From the NCBI GenBank assembly GCA_001789355.1, contig MFZI01000021.1, forward strand, positions 8,275 to 14,750: 6,476 nt of DNA, read 5' to 3'. The DNA comes from Candidatus Roizmanbacteria bacterium RIFCSPHIGHO2_01_FULL_39_8 (GTDB lineage: Bacteria > Patescibacteriota > Microgenomatia > UBA1406 > GWC2-37-13). Below, piece by piece: positions 5,828 through 6,476 of the stretch (position 1 is the first letter of the stretch; each line of letters begins with the position of its first letter). The notes beneath the pieces were generated by a model, which was not told the DNA's origin, searched no databases, and saw only the letters and a program-made list of their open reading frames with translations. Made by a program: the position numbers and the translations under genes.

Positions 5828-6476
5828 TTATTCTTTCACTAATTCGATAAAGAAAATTTTATCTTGCGATAGACTTGTATTATAGATCATAAAGTTGTCT
5901 TTGACAAGTACAGGAAAATTTTGGCTGACAATCTTAGTTGAACTAGGTACTGAAATTCTTAGCGAAAAATCGCTATTAGAGGAACCAATTTGTTTCTGGA
6001 GAATAAGTTGATAGACGTTTGTCCCTTTTTTGACAGCTTTTTTTCGAGTATAGACAATTTTAAGATTAGTCAGTGTTTTGGGTTTAACCTCCAGGAGTAT
6101 TCCAATTTCTTGATATATATTTACTTTGTTGTCGTAGTTTTCGATGAGAGTTCCATCTTTTGTCATGGTTTCTAGCGTAACTTCAGGGGGAAGAAATAGC
6201 TGATAATAATTTTTATACGTTCCACCGGGAAAGACATTTTCTTGAGAGTCGTTTTTAAATTGGATCGAAAGAATATTTCTTATATTTCCTTCGTCATCAA
6301 GCTCGATGTCAAGATTATATGAGCGGCTCACAAAAAAGTTAGCTTTATTTACTCCAAGGTTAGCATCGACGGAAAATAGATAGTCGGAAATACACATAGG
6401 TTCGTTTGCGGGGCACGATGCTTGAATAACCTTGCCCGACCAATAGAGTCTATTCACCCGATCCTGCAATTTCTCA
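5828..6476 (-). CDS. DUF4012 domain protein, C-terminal part (runs off the right edge)
   Basis: About 215 C-terminal residues and the TAA stop are visible; the reading frame is open to the right edge, so the start lies outside. A TTG at 6467-6469 is in frame but cuts into the domain and is not a likely start. The visible part resembles the C-terminal half of DUF4012 proteins, common in Patescibacteria and Actinobacteria: a YWSG segment, then DYLFSVDANLGVNKANFFVS, a beta-rich stretch with FPGGTYKNYYQLFLPPEV, and a likely immunoglobulin-like fold to the end. There is no membrane segment here; full-length members usually carry one near the N-terminus, so this part is probably outside the membrane. 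The function of DUF4012 is not established; links to the cell surface or polysaccharides are only suggested for some members. It ends 21 bases before rplY on the same strand, so the two are probably co-transcribed. Confidence 0.75.
   Translation of the reverse strand, partial: EKLQDRVNRLYWSGKVIQASCPANEPMCISDYLFSVDANLGVNKANFFVSRSYNLDIELDDEGNIRNILSIQFKNDSQENVFPGGTYKNYYQLFLPPEVTLETMTKDGTLIENYDNKVNIYQEIGILLEVKPKTLTNLKIVYTRKKAVKKGTNVYQLILQKQIGSSNSDFSLRISVPSSTKIVSQNFPVLVKDNFMIYNTSLSQDKIFFIELVKE

Noticed and set aside
1..6476. A wholly new defence, mobile or biosynthetic system
   Set aside because: Every gene matches a known family, mostly core housekeeping. There are no transposases, toxin-antitoxin pairs, CRISPR repeats or effector-like neighbours. 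The novelty is within individual proteins and control regions.

Overview
The window looks like a piece of a small, AT-rich bacterial genome, most likely from the Candidate Phyla Radiation (Patescibacteria, perhaps the Microgenomates side). This is inferred from a minimal IF-2 without its N-terminal region, a compact NusA, a DUF4012 protein next to rplY, short intergenic gaps and no recognisable Shine-Dalgarno sequence at any start. The standard genetic code fits: tryptophans are TGG, all six visible stops are TAA or TAG, and a TGA sits in frame just before rmuC.

All seven genes lie on the minus strand and are read from the right edge to the left. In transcription order they are: the C-terminal end of a DUF4012 protein (5828-6476, start outside the window), rplY for ribosomal protein bL25 with a long charged tail (5000-5806), nusA (3896-4936), infB (2369-3841), a DHH-type phosphoesterase-like protein with eroded catalytic motifs (1384-2349), rmuC (374-1345) and the N-terminal part of recJ (1-317, continuing off the left edge). 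Gaps are 19 to 63 bases, so one or a few overlapping transcription units are likely. No stretch over 300 bases lacks a gene, and I see no RNA genes, CRISPR arrays, insertion sequences or convincing intrinsic terminators.

The core, nusA-infB-DHH, is a stripped version of the widespread bacterial rimP-nusA-ylxR-infB-rbfA-nrnA cluster: rimP, ylxR and rbfA are missing here, and rplY stands upstream of nusA. The functional theme is transcription elongation, translation initiation and the ribosome, followed by two DNA-maintenance genes (rmuC, recJ).

The points most worth a second look are the DHH protein, which has lost several metal-binding residues and its DHHA1 domain but keeps its operon place; the diverged fMet-binding C2 domain of IF-2; a good extended -10 promoter placed so that nusA mRNA would be leaderless; and two small dyad elements at gene boundaries. 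I do not see a wholly new multi-gene system.
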